Shown here: one piece after another, positions 1 to 6,230 of the stretch
How the letters are laid out: every line of letters begins with the position of its first letter
Position numbering within the stretch: the first letter of the stretch is position 1
Assembly (NCBI GenBank): GCA_021154515.1
Contig: JAJKIL010000069.1
Location: 1-7,946, forward strand
Direction: 5' to 3'
Source of the DNA: Niastella sp.
GTDB taxonomy: Bacteria; Bacteroidota; Bacteroidia; Chitinophagales; Chitinophagaceae
DNA: 7,946 nt
Translations under genes and position numbers: made by a program
Notes under the pieces: model-generated
The model's database searches: none
What the model saw: only the letters and a program-made list of their open reading frames with translations
Told to the model about the DNA's origin: nothing

Positions 1-29
1 ACATTAAAAAATACGTACTTTAATAACTC

Positions 30-2255
30 ATGGACTATCTGAAGAAGTATAAGAGCTTTTTATACAGTTATTACCTTAGCTCCGGCGTACGTATTACAGC
101 AGGAGTGGTTTTACCTGCGCTTATTTTTAGTTATTTCGATATGCTGTCACAAGGGGTGGCCGTATCGTTGGGCGCTATGTGCGTAAGTGGTACAGATAAC
201 CCCGGTCCTATTCACCACCGGCGCAATGGTATGCTGATATGCCTGTTGTTTTTAATTATAGTAGCCTCTTTAACCAGTCTTACAGCTGCCTACCCGGTTC
301 TGCTGGGTATTCTCATCACGGCTTTTTGTTTTGTTCTCTCCATGATTGGGGTGTATGGCGCCCGCGCCATTGCCATTGGGGTTAATGCTTTGCTCATCAT
401 GGTTTTACAAATGTCGCACCCAAGCCAGGGAAAGGAAGTGCTTATTCAGGCGGCTTATATATTACTGGGTGGTTTATGGTATACCGGTTTAAGTTTAATG
501 CTTCACAAGTTTGCCCCCTACCGGCTGGGTCAGCAGGCATTAGGCGAATGCATGGCCGCGACGGCCAATTATATTCGCATTCGCGCCCAGTTTTATGATG
601 ACAATGCCGATTTCGATAAGATCTATCGCCAAATGATCGAACAACAGGCGATCGTTCATACAGAACAGGAACTGGTTCGGGAACTGTTTTATAAAAGTCG
701 CGACATTGTAAAAGAAACAACCAATACAGGCCGCACGCTGTTGATGCTTTTCAGAAGCCTGGTCGATCTGTTTGAGCAGATCATGACCTCTTATCACGAC
801 GATTACAAAGACCTGCATGCCGCTTTTGATGGAACCGAGCTGATGAGCCGCTACCGCCAGCTGATTATGCAACTGGCCGCCGAACTCGATGATATCAGCA
901 TAGCGGTAAAAAGCGGTCGCCGGTCGCGGGAAACCACCGCCCTGGCCGACGCCATTAAAGAAACCCGCCGTTATTACATCGAGCTGCGGAACACAAAAAG
1001 GACACCTGAAACGCTGGAATATTACATTACCATGCGGAATATTCTGAGCAACATCGAAGACATTGCAGACCGCATGCATACGCTGCATTTATATACTACC
1101 TATCAACAGAAGGTTTCCAATGTCAATACGCCCGATGACTATGAGAAGTTTATAAACCGGCAGGACTTCAGCTTTAAAACGCTTATTGATAACCTTAGCA
1201 TGCAATCGAACTATTTCAGGCATGCGCTACGGGTTAGTTTGGCCACCCTGGCTGGTTATATTGCTTCGTTATTCCTGCATGTAGGACACAGCTATTGGAT
1301 ATTACTAACCATTATTGTGATCTTAAAACCCCAATACAGTCTTACAAAAAAACGGAATTTCGAAAGACTGTTCGGGACTATTGCCGGCGCCATCATCGGT
1401 TTGGGTATTCTGTATTTTATAAAAGACAGAACCGTTTTGTTTGTGATCATGCTGGTATTGATGCTGGGTACTTACAGCCTGCTGCGTACCAATTATATGT
1501 TCGCGGTTATTTTTATGACGCCCTATGTATTGCTGATCTTTCAATTGCTTTACGACATTCCACTAAAAAATGTACTTACCGATCGGCTCATAGATACCAC
1601 CATTGGCTCTGTGATTGCCTTTATTGCCAATCTATTGATTGTTCCGCTTTGGGAGCGTTCACAGATCTCGAGCCTCATTGCCACAGCTATTGAAAAAAAC
1701 ACTGCCTGGTTTAAAACCGCCATCACCAATTTTATGGGTAATCCGGTAACCCCTATTCAGTATCGCATCAGCCGTAAAGAAGCATTTGTGGCGCTGGGTA
1801 ATTTATCCGATGCTTTTACCCGTATGCTGGGAGACCCTAAGTGGCAACAAAAGAATATCAATATCATTCACCAGTTTGTGGTGTATAATCACCTGCTTAC
1901 CTCGCATATTGCCACGTTATCACACTTCGGACAGAAATTTGCAGTGGCCAATGTAACAAAGGATTTTGTTCCGGTAACCAATTATATCGAGGCGGAATTA
2001 TGTGCTGCCACCGCCATTCTCAAAGGCGAAACAACATCAGCCGAATCGGCCCGGGCGCCGCAATGGCAAATGATCGATAAACGGGTGACCAATTTAATGA
2101 TGAGCCGTCATAAAGAACTGCATCAGGGTTTAACTGATACCGAAACACGCAAATTATTGCTGGAAGTGAAATCGGTTACTGATGAATTCAGGATCATTCA
2201 CGATGTTACAACTGATATAAAGAAAGCAAGTTTGCAGCTGGCAGCTGGTGGCTGA
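30..2255 (+). CDS. FUSC-family (YccS/YhfK-like) integral membrane protein, putative transporter
   Basis: The 741-residue protein has the duplicated layout of the FUSC/aromatic acid exporter-like families. A first membrane block of about six hydrophobic segments lies at residues 22-158, a long helical cytoplasmic domain at about 165-395, a second membrane block at 398-540, and a soluble helical tail at 545-741. The second block holds the family-like signature: a polar KPQYSLTKKRNFERLFGT stretch (433-450) leading into a glycine-rich helix, and DRLIDTTIGSVIAF (518-531) before a membrane exit ending in PLWER (539-543). Related proteins are inner-membrane proteins of poorly known substrate; some (AaeB) export aromatic acids. 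Length is normal for YccS-like members. The ATG at 30 is the first in the frame, with no Shine-Dalgarno and an AT-rich leader, as is usual in Bacteroidota. The next gene is 664 bases away, so it appears monocistronic at its 3' end; no terminator directly follows. Family call is firm, substrate unknown. Confidence 0.88.
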   Translation: MDYLKKYKSFLYSYYLSSGVRITAGVVLPALIFSYFDMLSQGVAVSLGAMCVSGTDNPGPIHHRRNGMLICLLFLIIVASLTSLTAAYPVLLGILITAFCFVLSMIGVYGARAIAIGVNALLIMVLQMSHPSQGKEVLIQAAYILLGGLWYTGLSLMLHKFAPYRLGQQALGECMAATANYIRIRAQFYDDNADFDKIYRQMIEQQAIVHTEQELVRELFYKSRDIVKETTNTGRTLLMLFRSLVDLFEQIMTSYHDDYKDLHAAFDGTELMSRYRQLIMQLAAELDDISIAVKSGRRSRETTALADAIKETRRYYIELRNTKRTPETLEYYITMRNILSNIEDIADRMHTLHLYTTYQQKVSNVNTPDDYEKFINRQDFSFKTLIDNLSMQSNYFRHALRVSLATLAGYIASLFLHVGHSYWILLTIIVILKPQYSLTKKRNFERLFGTIAGAIIGLGILYFIKDRTVLFVIMLVLMLGTYSLLRTNYMFAVIFMTPYVLLIFQLLYDIPLKNVLTDRLIDTTIGSVIAFIANLLIVPLWERSQISSLIATAIEKNTAWFKTAITNFMGNPVTPIQYRISRKEAFVALGNLSDAFTRMLGDPKWQQKNINIIHQFVVYNHLLTSHIATLSHFGQKFAVANVTKDFVPVTNYIEAELCAATAILKGETTSAESARAPQWQMIDKRVTNLMMSRHKELHQGLTDTETRKLLLEVKSVTDEFRIIHDVTTDIKKASLQLAAGG

Positions 2256-2479
2256 TTACAGGTATAAATTATGCTCTACGCTTTCATTTTCAATCTATTC
2301 ACTACCCAATGCATCCTGAAATAGACACAATGGCAATTTGTGTAGGCAGAACAAGATGTTACCATGTGTAATTGGTTTTTTGGACACGGGTCCCTGTTAG
2401 TAAAGTAAGTAGTCTAAGGGTATGCCACTAAATCAAACTAAGTTTAATAACAATACGGGCCAATTAAACAGCCAAATAG
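2256..2479. other. Intergenic stretch after the FUSC gene, no gene seen
   Basis: No reading frame of useful length was found on the strands I read here. The only local structure is a small AT-rich hairpin, ACACAA (2325-2330) with TTGTGT (2338-2343) around a 7-base loop, without a T-run after it, so it is not a convincing terminator for the upstream gene. Confidence 0.5.
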
Positions 2480-2510
2480 TTTGAAATAGGTTGCGGGCGT
2501 AGCATCTTTG
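2480..2510 (+). promoter_or_regulatory. Candidate Bacteroidota sigma promoter (TTTG-N19-CATCTTTG)
   Basis: TTTG at 2480-2483 is followed by exactly 19 bases and CATCTTTG at 2503-2510. The known Bacteroidota housekeeping promoter is a TTG/TTTG -33 box, about 19-21 bases, then TAnnTTTG; this site matches seven of the eight defined -7 box positions' layout with one change (C for T). Transcription would start near 2514-2517 and no protein gene follows before the terminator at 2682, which points to a small RNA. Confidence 0.45.
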
Positions 2511-2580
2511 TGGTGTTAACAGTTAACGCTGATCTAATTTCCTGAAAAATACCAATAAGTATCCTTTGAAAGCTATCAGA

Positions 2581-2643
2581 GTCCAATAGTTGAAAAACCG
2601 TTTCGTCCAAAGTCCGTGAAAACCCGTCCAATCCAGAAAAACC
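2581..2643 (+). repeat. Three imperfect tandem copies of GTCCAA-N(4-7)-GAAAAACC
   Basis: GTCCAA occurs at 2581, 2605 and 2626. Each copy is followed by GAAAAACC (2592-2599), GAAAACCC (2618-2625) and GAAAAACC (2636-2643), with spacers of 5, 7 and 4 bases. A related GAAAAATACC lies upstream at 2544-2553. The copies lie inside the candidate small RNA and may be repeated protein- or RNA-binding sites. Confidence 0.55.
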
Positions 2644-2681
2644 AATTAACGTTTACCAAGGATCCCTTTAATTAATTAGTT

Positions 2682-2710
2682 AACCTCCCGGTGCATCGGG
2701 AGGTTTTTTT
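2682..2710 (+). terminator. Strong intrinsic (Rho-independent) terminator
   Basis: A perfect 9-bp stem, AACCTCCCG (2682-2690) with CGGGAGGTT (2697-2705), encloses the 6-base loop GTGCAT. It runs straight into a T-run (2704-2710). The T-run is only on the + strand side, so it ends rightward transcription. It lies 427 bases after the FUSC stop, too far to be an obvious terminator for that gene alone. Confidence 0.88.
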
Positions 2711-2919
2711 ATGCTTTATCTGAAATATGCTTATTTTTACTTATACCTAACGGTTGCCCGGTATTTAGTTTCAGTTATCCGGCAACGTTTTTCCTACCGT
2801 ATCCAGCCGTATGAATTCAAATATTCCCCGCGCACGATAATGCTGTATTGGTACACATATGCTGGTTAGGCTTTAGTATAGTGGCTTGTTCATATTCTGA
2901 TAATTAAACCAGTTCATGT
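2711..2919. other. Leader region of the response regulator gene with one terminator-like hairpin
   Basis: The stretch has a hairpin of GTTGCCCGG (2753-2761) with CCGGCAAC (2779-2786), eight pairs and one bulged C around a 17-base loop. TTTTT follows at 2788-2792, so it is terminator-like but has a large loop. The promoter for the downstream two-gene unit should lie in about 2795-2915. No clear TTTG...TAnnTTTG match was found there. Confidence 0.3.
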
Positions 2920-3348
2920 ATGAAACAAAAGCTGATGTGCATTTTATTCATCGATGATGATGAGCCTACCAATTTTCTGAACAGATTACTGGTTCAGGAA
3001 ATGGATTGCGCTCATCATGTTGAAGTGGTTACCAGTGGCGTGGAAGCCCTGGAATATTTAACAGGTACAGGTGATTTTAGTAATGGTAAAATGAATCCCC
3101 GTCCCGATCTGATCTTTCTGGATATTAACATGCCGGGTATGGATGGCTGGGAGTTTCTGCAGCATTATGAAAAACTACCGCCCAACCAAAAGGCCAATAT
3201 CGTAATGGTAATGCTCACCACCTCCTTAAACCCCGATGATGAACACGCTACACAAAAGAATATCGAGATCGCAGGGTTTGAAAATAAACCCCTGGACCCT
3301 GAAGTAATAAAAAAAATACTCGCCCGGTTTTTCCCGGAAGTATGCTAA
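2920..3348 (+). CDS. Single-domain (CheY-like) response regulator
   Basis: This 142-residue protein is a stand-alone receiver domain with no output domain. The acidic pair Asp12-Asp13 (LFIDDDEP), the phospho-acceptor Asp68 (FLDINMPGMDGWEF), the switch Thr100 (VMLTTS) and Lys123 (ENKPL) are all present, so it should be able to accept phosphate. The link between beta3 and the preceding helix is a little longer than in CheY (about residues 48-62). The histidine kinase gene follows after 17 bases, so the two are probably co-transcribed and may be partners. With no DNA-binding domain, it would act by protein contact or as a phosphate relay or sink. The ATG at 2920 is chosen because the ATG four bases upstream (2916) is in another frame that soon stops. 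No Shine-Dalgarno is visible. Confidence 0.93.
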   Translation: MKQKLMCILFIDDDEPTNFLNRLLVQEMDCAHHVEVVTSGVEALEYLTGTGDFSNGKMNPRPDLIFLDINMPGMDGWEFLQHYEKLPPNQKANIVMVMLTTSLNPDDEHATQKNIEIAGFENKPLDPEVIKKILARFFPEVC

Positions 3349-3365
3349 CCCAGTGATTGCTTTCT

Positions 3366-4496
3366 ATGAAGGAAACCAAAGAAAATATCTGGTCAAGTGA
3401 AGAAACGACCCGGCTGATCATGAATTCAGCCCTCGATGCCATTGTGTGTATTGATACCGATGGATGCATCATTATATGGAACCCGCAAGCTGAAAGAACA
3501 TTTGGTTTTACCGAAACGGAGGTAATAGGCCGCCGGTTATCTGAAACCATTGTTCCCGAACAATACCGGGCACTACACGAAACAGGTTTAAAAAAGTATT
3601 TAAACACCAGGCAGGGAACAGTCCTGAATAAAGTCTTTGAAATTTCAGCGCTGCACCGCAATGGCCATGAGTTTCCCATTGAACTAACTATAGTACCAAT
3701 GCGATTGAAGGAGCATGATTTCTTTTGCGCCTTCATCCGCGACATTTCTGAACGACAGGAAGCGGAAACCCGGCATCAACAATATGCAGAAGACCTTAAA
3801 CGAAAAAACATAGAGCTGGAGCAGTTTGCCTATGTGGCTTCACACGACCTGCAAGAACCACTGCGAACCGTATCAGGTTTTGTTGAATTGCTGAAGCGTC
3901 ATTATAAAAATGAGACCGACGAAAATGTAATTAAATACATCAACTATATCACCGATGCTTCTGACAGAATGTGGCGGCTGGTGCAGGACCTGCTCGATTA
4001 TTCACGGCTTGGCCGGGAACGCATTCTGGAACCGGTTGACTGTAATAAAGTGGTGCAGGAAGTGTTGAGCGACCTGGCAATAGCCATCCAGGAAAGCAAG
4101 GCTGTAATAAATATTGATCCCCTGCCGGTAATTTCAGGTTATTCCACCGAAATGAAACAGCTTTTTCAAAACCTGCTTAGTAATTCGCTAAAATTCAGAA
4201 AACCGGGTGAACCGCCGGTAATTAATATTTCAGTAATGCTCCGTGAAGATACCTGGCAATTTAGTGTAACCGATAATGGTATTGGCATCGATGAAAAATA
4301 CTGGGAACGCATTTTTGTGATCTTTCAACGCCTGCACACAAAAAACGAATATGAAGGCACCGGTATAGGACTGGCCCATTGCAAAAAGATAACCGAATTG
4401 CACAATGGAAAAATATGGGTGGATTCTACACCGGGAGAAGGCTCTACGTTTTACTTTACGATTAAGAAAAGGAATACGGATAAATGGAAGGTGTGA
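3366..4496 (+). CDS. Soluble PAS-domain sensor histidine kinase
   Basis: The protein has 376 residues from the ATG at 3366. A PAS domain spans about residues 12-128 (DAIVCIDTDGCIIIWNPQAE core, then a PAC-like end at FIRDISERQ) and should sense a small ligand or redox state, or serve for dimerisation. A charged helix (130-155) leads into a HisKA domain with the H-box FAYVASHDLQEPLRTV (phospho-acceptor His160). The ATPase part has N-box QNLLSNSLKFR (268-278), G1 DNGIGID (303-309), an ERIFVIFQRLH F-box, and G2 GTGIGLA (331-337). The sequence style is that of phytochrome-like kinases. There is no membrane segment, so it should be cytosolic. It follows the response regulator by 17 bases. A TTG at 3357 would add three residues, but ATG is preferred. 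All catalytic motifs are intact; the signal sensed is unknown. Confidence 0.93.
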   Translation: MKETKENIWSSEETTRLIMNSALDAIVCIDTDGCIIIWNPQAERTFGFTETEVIGRRLSETIVPEQYRALHETGLKKYLNTRQGTVLNKVFEISALHRNGHEFPIELTIVPMRLKEHDFFCAFIRDISERQEAETRHQQYAEDLKRKNIELEQFAYVASHDLQEPLRTVSGFVELLKRHYKNETDENVIKYINYITDASDRMWRLVQDLLDYSRLGRERILEPVDCNKVVQEVLSDLAIAIQESKAVINIDPLPVISGYSTEMKQLFQNLLSNSLKFRKPGEPPVINISVMLREDTWQFSVTDNGIGIDEKYWERIFVIFQRLHTKNEYEGTGIGLAHCKKITELHNGKIWVDSTPGEGSTFYFTIKKRNTDKWKV

Positions 4497-4526
4497 AAGG
4501 CCCTCAAATCCACCACTTTTATCCCT

Positions 4527-4574
4527 GTCAACAAGTTAACTTGTCAACTCGTCAACTGGTCAACTCGTCAACTT
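4527..4574. repeat. 8-bp tandem repeat, six units of GTCAACNN
   Basis: GTCAAC or GTTAAC occurs at 4527, 4535, 4543, 4551, 4559 and 4567, exactly every 8 bases, with changing 2-base spacers (aa, tt, tc, tg, tc, tt). The second unit is GTTAAC and centres a perfect 14-bp palindrome (4531-4544). The array fills the gap between two convergent genes, and its last unit contains the recX stop codon (TCA at 4568-4570 on the + strand). Units are far too short for a CRISPR array. Confidence 0.9.
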
Positions 4575-5053
4575 TCCTTCAACTCAGTCACCGCCATTCG
4601 TACCAACTCCGACTCAAACCCCTTCTGTAACAGATAATCAGTAGTCTTCGCCATTTTCACAAACCCATTCACGCCCTCTCCTTTTATGGTGTCCCATTTT
4701 TGTTTGGCCAGTTTGTGCAAGGTTTTCTCATAATCTTCCGCATCCAGCTCCTTCATGGCCTTGTTAATGCAATAAGTGCTTACCTGTTTCTGCTTCAGGG
4801 CATGTTTTATTTTTACCCTTCCCCATTGTTTCATGCGGAATTTGCCCCCGGCAAACTGGATGGCAAAGCGTTCTTCATTCAGGTAATCTTCTTCTATCAA
4901 CTGAGCAATTGATTCTTCCACCATTTGTTTGCGTAAGCCGAAAGAATAAAGCTTTTCTTTCACCTCGGCATGACAGCGTTCCTGGTAAGCACAATAGTGC
5001 CGCAGCTTTTGCAACGCCTGCTCTTTTGTTAGTTGTTGTTTCCTCTGTAACAT
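4568..5053 (-). CDS. recX: Regulatory protein RecX
   Basis: This 161-residue, basic, all-helical protein matches the RecX family, which binds RecA filaments and limits or tunes recombination and the SOS response. Visible family features are the first three-helix repeat with CAYQERCHAEVKEKLYSFGL (21-40), the hallmark LIEEDYLNEERFAIQFAGGK (52-71) followed by WGRVKIKHALKQK (77-89), and two further degenerate repeats to the end. Length is normal for the family. It is last in the - strand operon, 17 bases after the protease stop, with a GGAG just before the ATG. recA is not in the window, so control with recA is unlikely here. The stop codon TGA lies inside the 8-bp tandem repeat, so the last residue and stop may have been shaped by repeat changes. 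Confidence 0.93.
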   Translation of the reverse strand: MLQRKQQLTKEQALQKLRHYCAYQERCHAEVKEKLYSFGLRKQMVEESIAQLIEEDYLNEERFAIQFAGGKFRMKQWGRVKIKHALKQKQVSTYCINKAMKELDAEDYEKTLHKLAKQKWDTIKGEGVNGFVKMAKTTDYLLQKGFESELVRMAVTELKES

Positions 5054-5070
5054 CTCCGCTTGCCTATTGG

Positions 5071-6168
5071 TTACTCTTCTATTCTATCCAAACAACCAAA
5101 ATCATTCTTCAGCAGGTCGTCGTAATAGTCAGCCTTTTTAAACAGGTTGTCGAAGGTTTTTACCCCTCCGTCTTTGGTGATGTCCAGGTCGTACATGATG
5201 CATGATAACACAATGTTCTGATTCTGGCAGCTTAACACCAGGCTGTTGGTGCGGTAGTTTTCCTGCAGCAGGAACTGGTACAGCGGTTTTATTTTCAGGG
5301 CATCTGTGGGCATCTGGCACAGGTAAGCATCACCAACTACAAAGTAGTTTTCGGCATTGTAAGTGATCTTTATCTTGGCGCTGCCTTCGCGTACTTCCCA
5401 GCGGTTTACACCTTCGCGGGCAAGCTTGATGTCTTTACCCAGTTCTTTTAAAATATCTTCAATGGTTTTGGCCACACCGGTTGGCACCACTTCCTGCTCG
5501 GGCATTTTGGGCAGTTTTACCTCGGTACCGCAGGCAGGACAATATTTTTCAGAATCAATATTTTCAGGTAATACCAGGTAATCGCAACTATGGCAACGGG
5601 TGCTGGTAACACCTTTATGCGGCGCATATAATTGCAGGGCCTGGCGCAGGTAATTTACCGGTAAGGCAAAACCCATATTATCGCCACCCTGTATTTTAAA
5701 CGAATTCACGCCAATAACTTCCCCATTGGCATTCACCAGCGGACCACCGCTGTTACCGGGGTTGATAGCGGCATCTATCTGAATGAATTTTAACCCATCG
5801 CGAACGCGGTCAACTTTTGAAATTACACCCTGTGTAGCGGAATAATTAAAACCAAAAGGATGACCAATGGCCAATACCTCATCGCCATCTTTCAGGCCAT
5901 CGTACTGGCCCAGGCGAATTTCCGGGATCTCAACATTAGCGGGACCCTGTAAAAAAGCCAGATCGTGTTTACGATCGGTATACCAAACGCGCGATAAGGT
6001 TTTTTCAAAATTTTTACCGGCTATGGTAACCTCGGGATTGTCATTTACCACGTGATCGTTGGTTACAATCAAATCAAATTCCTTTACATAAAAGCCGGTA
6101 CCTGTACCGGTTTGAGTGGCTATTTGTATGATGGCGGTCTGAAACTGGCCAATTATATCCTGAACCAT
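5071..6168 (-). CDS. Trypsin/HtrA-like serine protease with zinc ribbon and YbjN-like C-terminal domain
   Basis: The 365-residue protein begins with an S1C (HtrA/Deg-like) protease domain at about 5-182. The triad is visible as His39 (TNDHVV), Asp69 (KHDLAF) and Ser140 (NPGNSGGPL), with the typical MGFALPVN end. There is no signal peptide or membrane anchor, and no PDZ domain follows, so it should act in the cytosol, unlike most DegP/DegS proteins. Residues 192-213 form a zinc ribbon (C192-x2-C195 and C210-x2-C213). Residues about 235-360 form an alpha/beta domain that aligns to the neighbouring gene product (6231-7562) and resembles YbjN / secretion chaperone-like domains. The ribbon or the C-terminal domain may choose the substrate or partner; this is inferred. 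It lies between the unknown gene (62-base gap) and recX (17-base gap). The ATG at 6168 has an AT-rich leader without Shine-Dalgarno. The protease call is firm; the substrate is unknown. Confidence 0.92.
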   Translation of the reverse strand: MVQDIIGQFQTAIIQIATQTGTGTGFYVKEFDLIVTNDHVVNDNPEVTIAGKNFEKTLSRVWYTDRKHDLAFLQGPANVEIPEIRLGQYDGLKDGDEVLAIGHPFGFNYSATQGVISKVDRVRDGLKFIQIDAAINPGNSGGPLVNANGEVIGVNSFKIQGGDNMGFALPVNYLRQALQLYAPHKGVTSTRCHSCDYLVLPENIDSEKYCPACGTEVKLPKMPEQEVVPTGVAKTIEDILKELGKDIKLAREGVNRWEVREGSAKIKITYNAENYFVVGDAYLCQMPTDALKIKPLYQFLLQENYRTNSLVLSCQNQNIVLSCIMYDLDITKDGGVKTFDNLFKKADYYDDLLKNDFGCLDRIEE

Positions 6169-6184
6169 TGATTAAATATTTTGC

Positions 6185-6218
6185 ACCAGCAGGTATTCAC
6201 CACAAGGGCTGGTACCTG
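6185..6218 (-). promoter_or_regulatory. Intercistronic hairpin or pseudoknot before the protease gene
   Basis: On the - strand, CAGGT (6218-6214) and ACCAGC (6213-6208) are followed by ACCTG (6194-6190) and GCTGGT (6190-6185). CAGGT can pair with ACCTG and ACCAGC with GCTGGT, an interleaved arrangement sharing one base. This allows either of two hairpins or a pseudoknot. It ends 17 bases before the protease start codon, so it could affect translation or mRNA processing. No T-run follows, so it is not a terminator. Confidence 0.3.
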
Positions 6219-6230
6219 TTCGTTTAAAAA

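Larger units (their letters stand above)
2515..2710 (+). ncRNA. Candidate small non-coding RNA, about 195 nt
   Basis: The call rests on layout: a good promoter match at 2480-2510, no supported coding frame, and a strong intrinsic terminator ending at 2710. The predicted 5' end holds the near-palindrome GTTAAC-A-GTTAAC (2515-2527), and GTTAAC recurs at 2679-2684. Bases 2515-2526 can pair with 2672-2684 (about 12 pairs with one bulge), which would bring the two ends together. Internally there is a weak stem CTGAT/ATCAG (2529-2533 with 2575-2579) and three copies of a GTCCAA...GAAAAACC motif in a C/A-rich, probably single-stranded part. The size and closed-end form are loosely like 6S RNA, but I do not recognise a known family. 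It could also be an attenuated leader, yet the next gene starts 210 bases after the terminator. The exact ends are inferred. Confidence 0.4.

Noticed and set aside
540..1088. Long - strand open frame inside the FUSC gene, and similar antisense frames under the other genes
   Set aside because: They lie opposite genes with clear family motifs, and their peptides show no recognisable domain.
2581..2710. Type III toxin-antitoxin (ToxI-like repeats followed by terminator)
   Set aside because: The repeats are imperfect and of uneven period, and the next gene is a response regulator, not a ToxN-like toxin.
2711..2869. A 52-codon + strand frame starting with ATG (Tyr-rich, hydrophobic start)
   Set aside because: The ATG directly follows the T-run of a strong terminator, with no promoter or ribosome site, and a hairpin with a T-run lies within the frame. 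It is probably chance.
3357..3365. TTG start for the PAS-kinase, adding three residues
   Set aside because: An ATG nine bases downstream gives a complete protein with better start-codon use; no Shine-Dalgarno favours the TTG.
4527..4574. CRISPR array
   Set aside because: The units are 8 bp with 2-base variable positions; there are no spacers and no cas genes.
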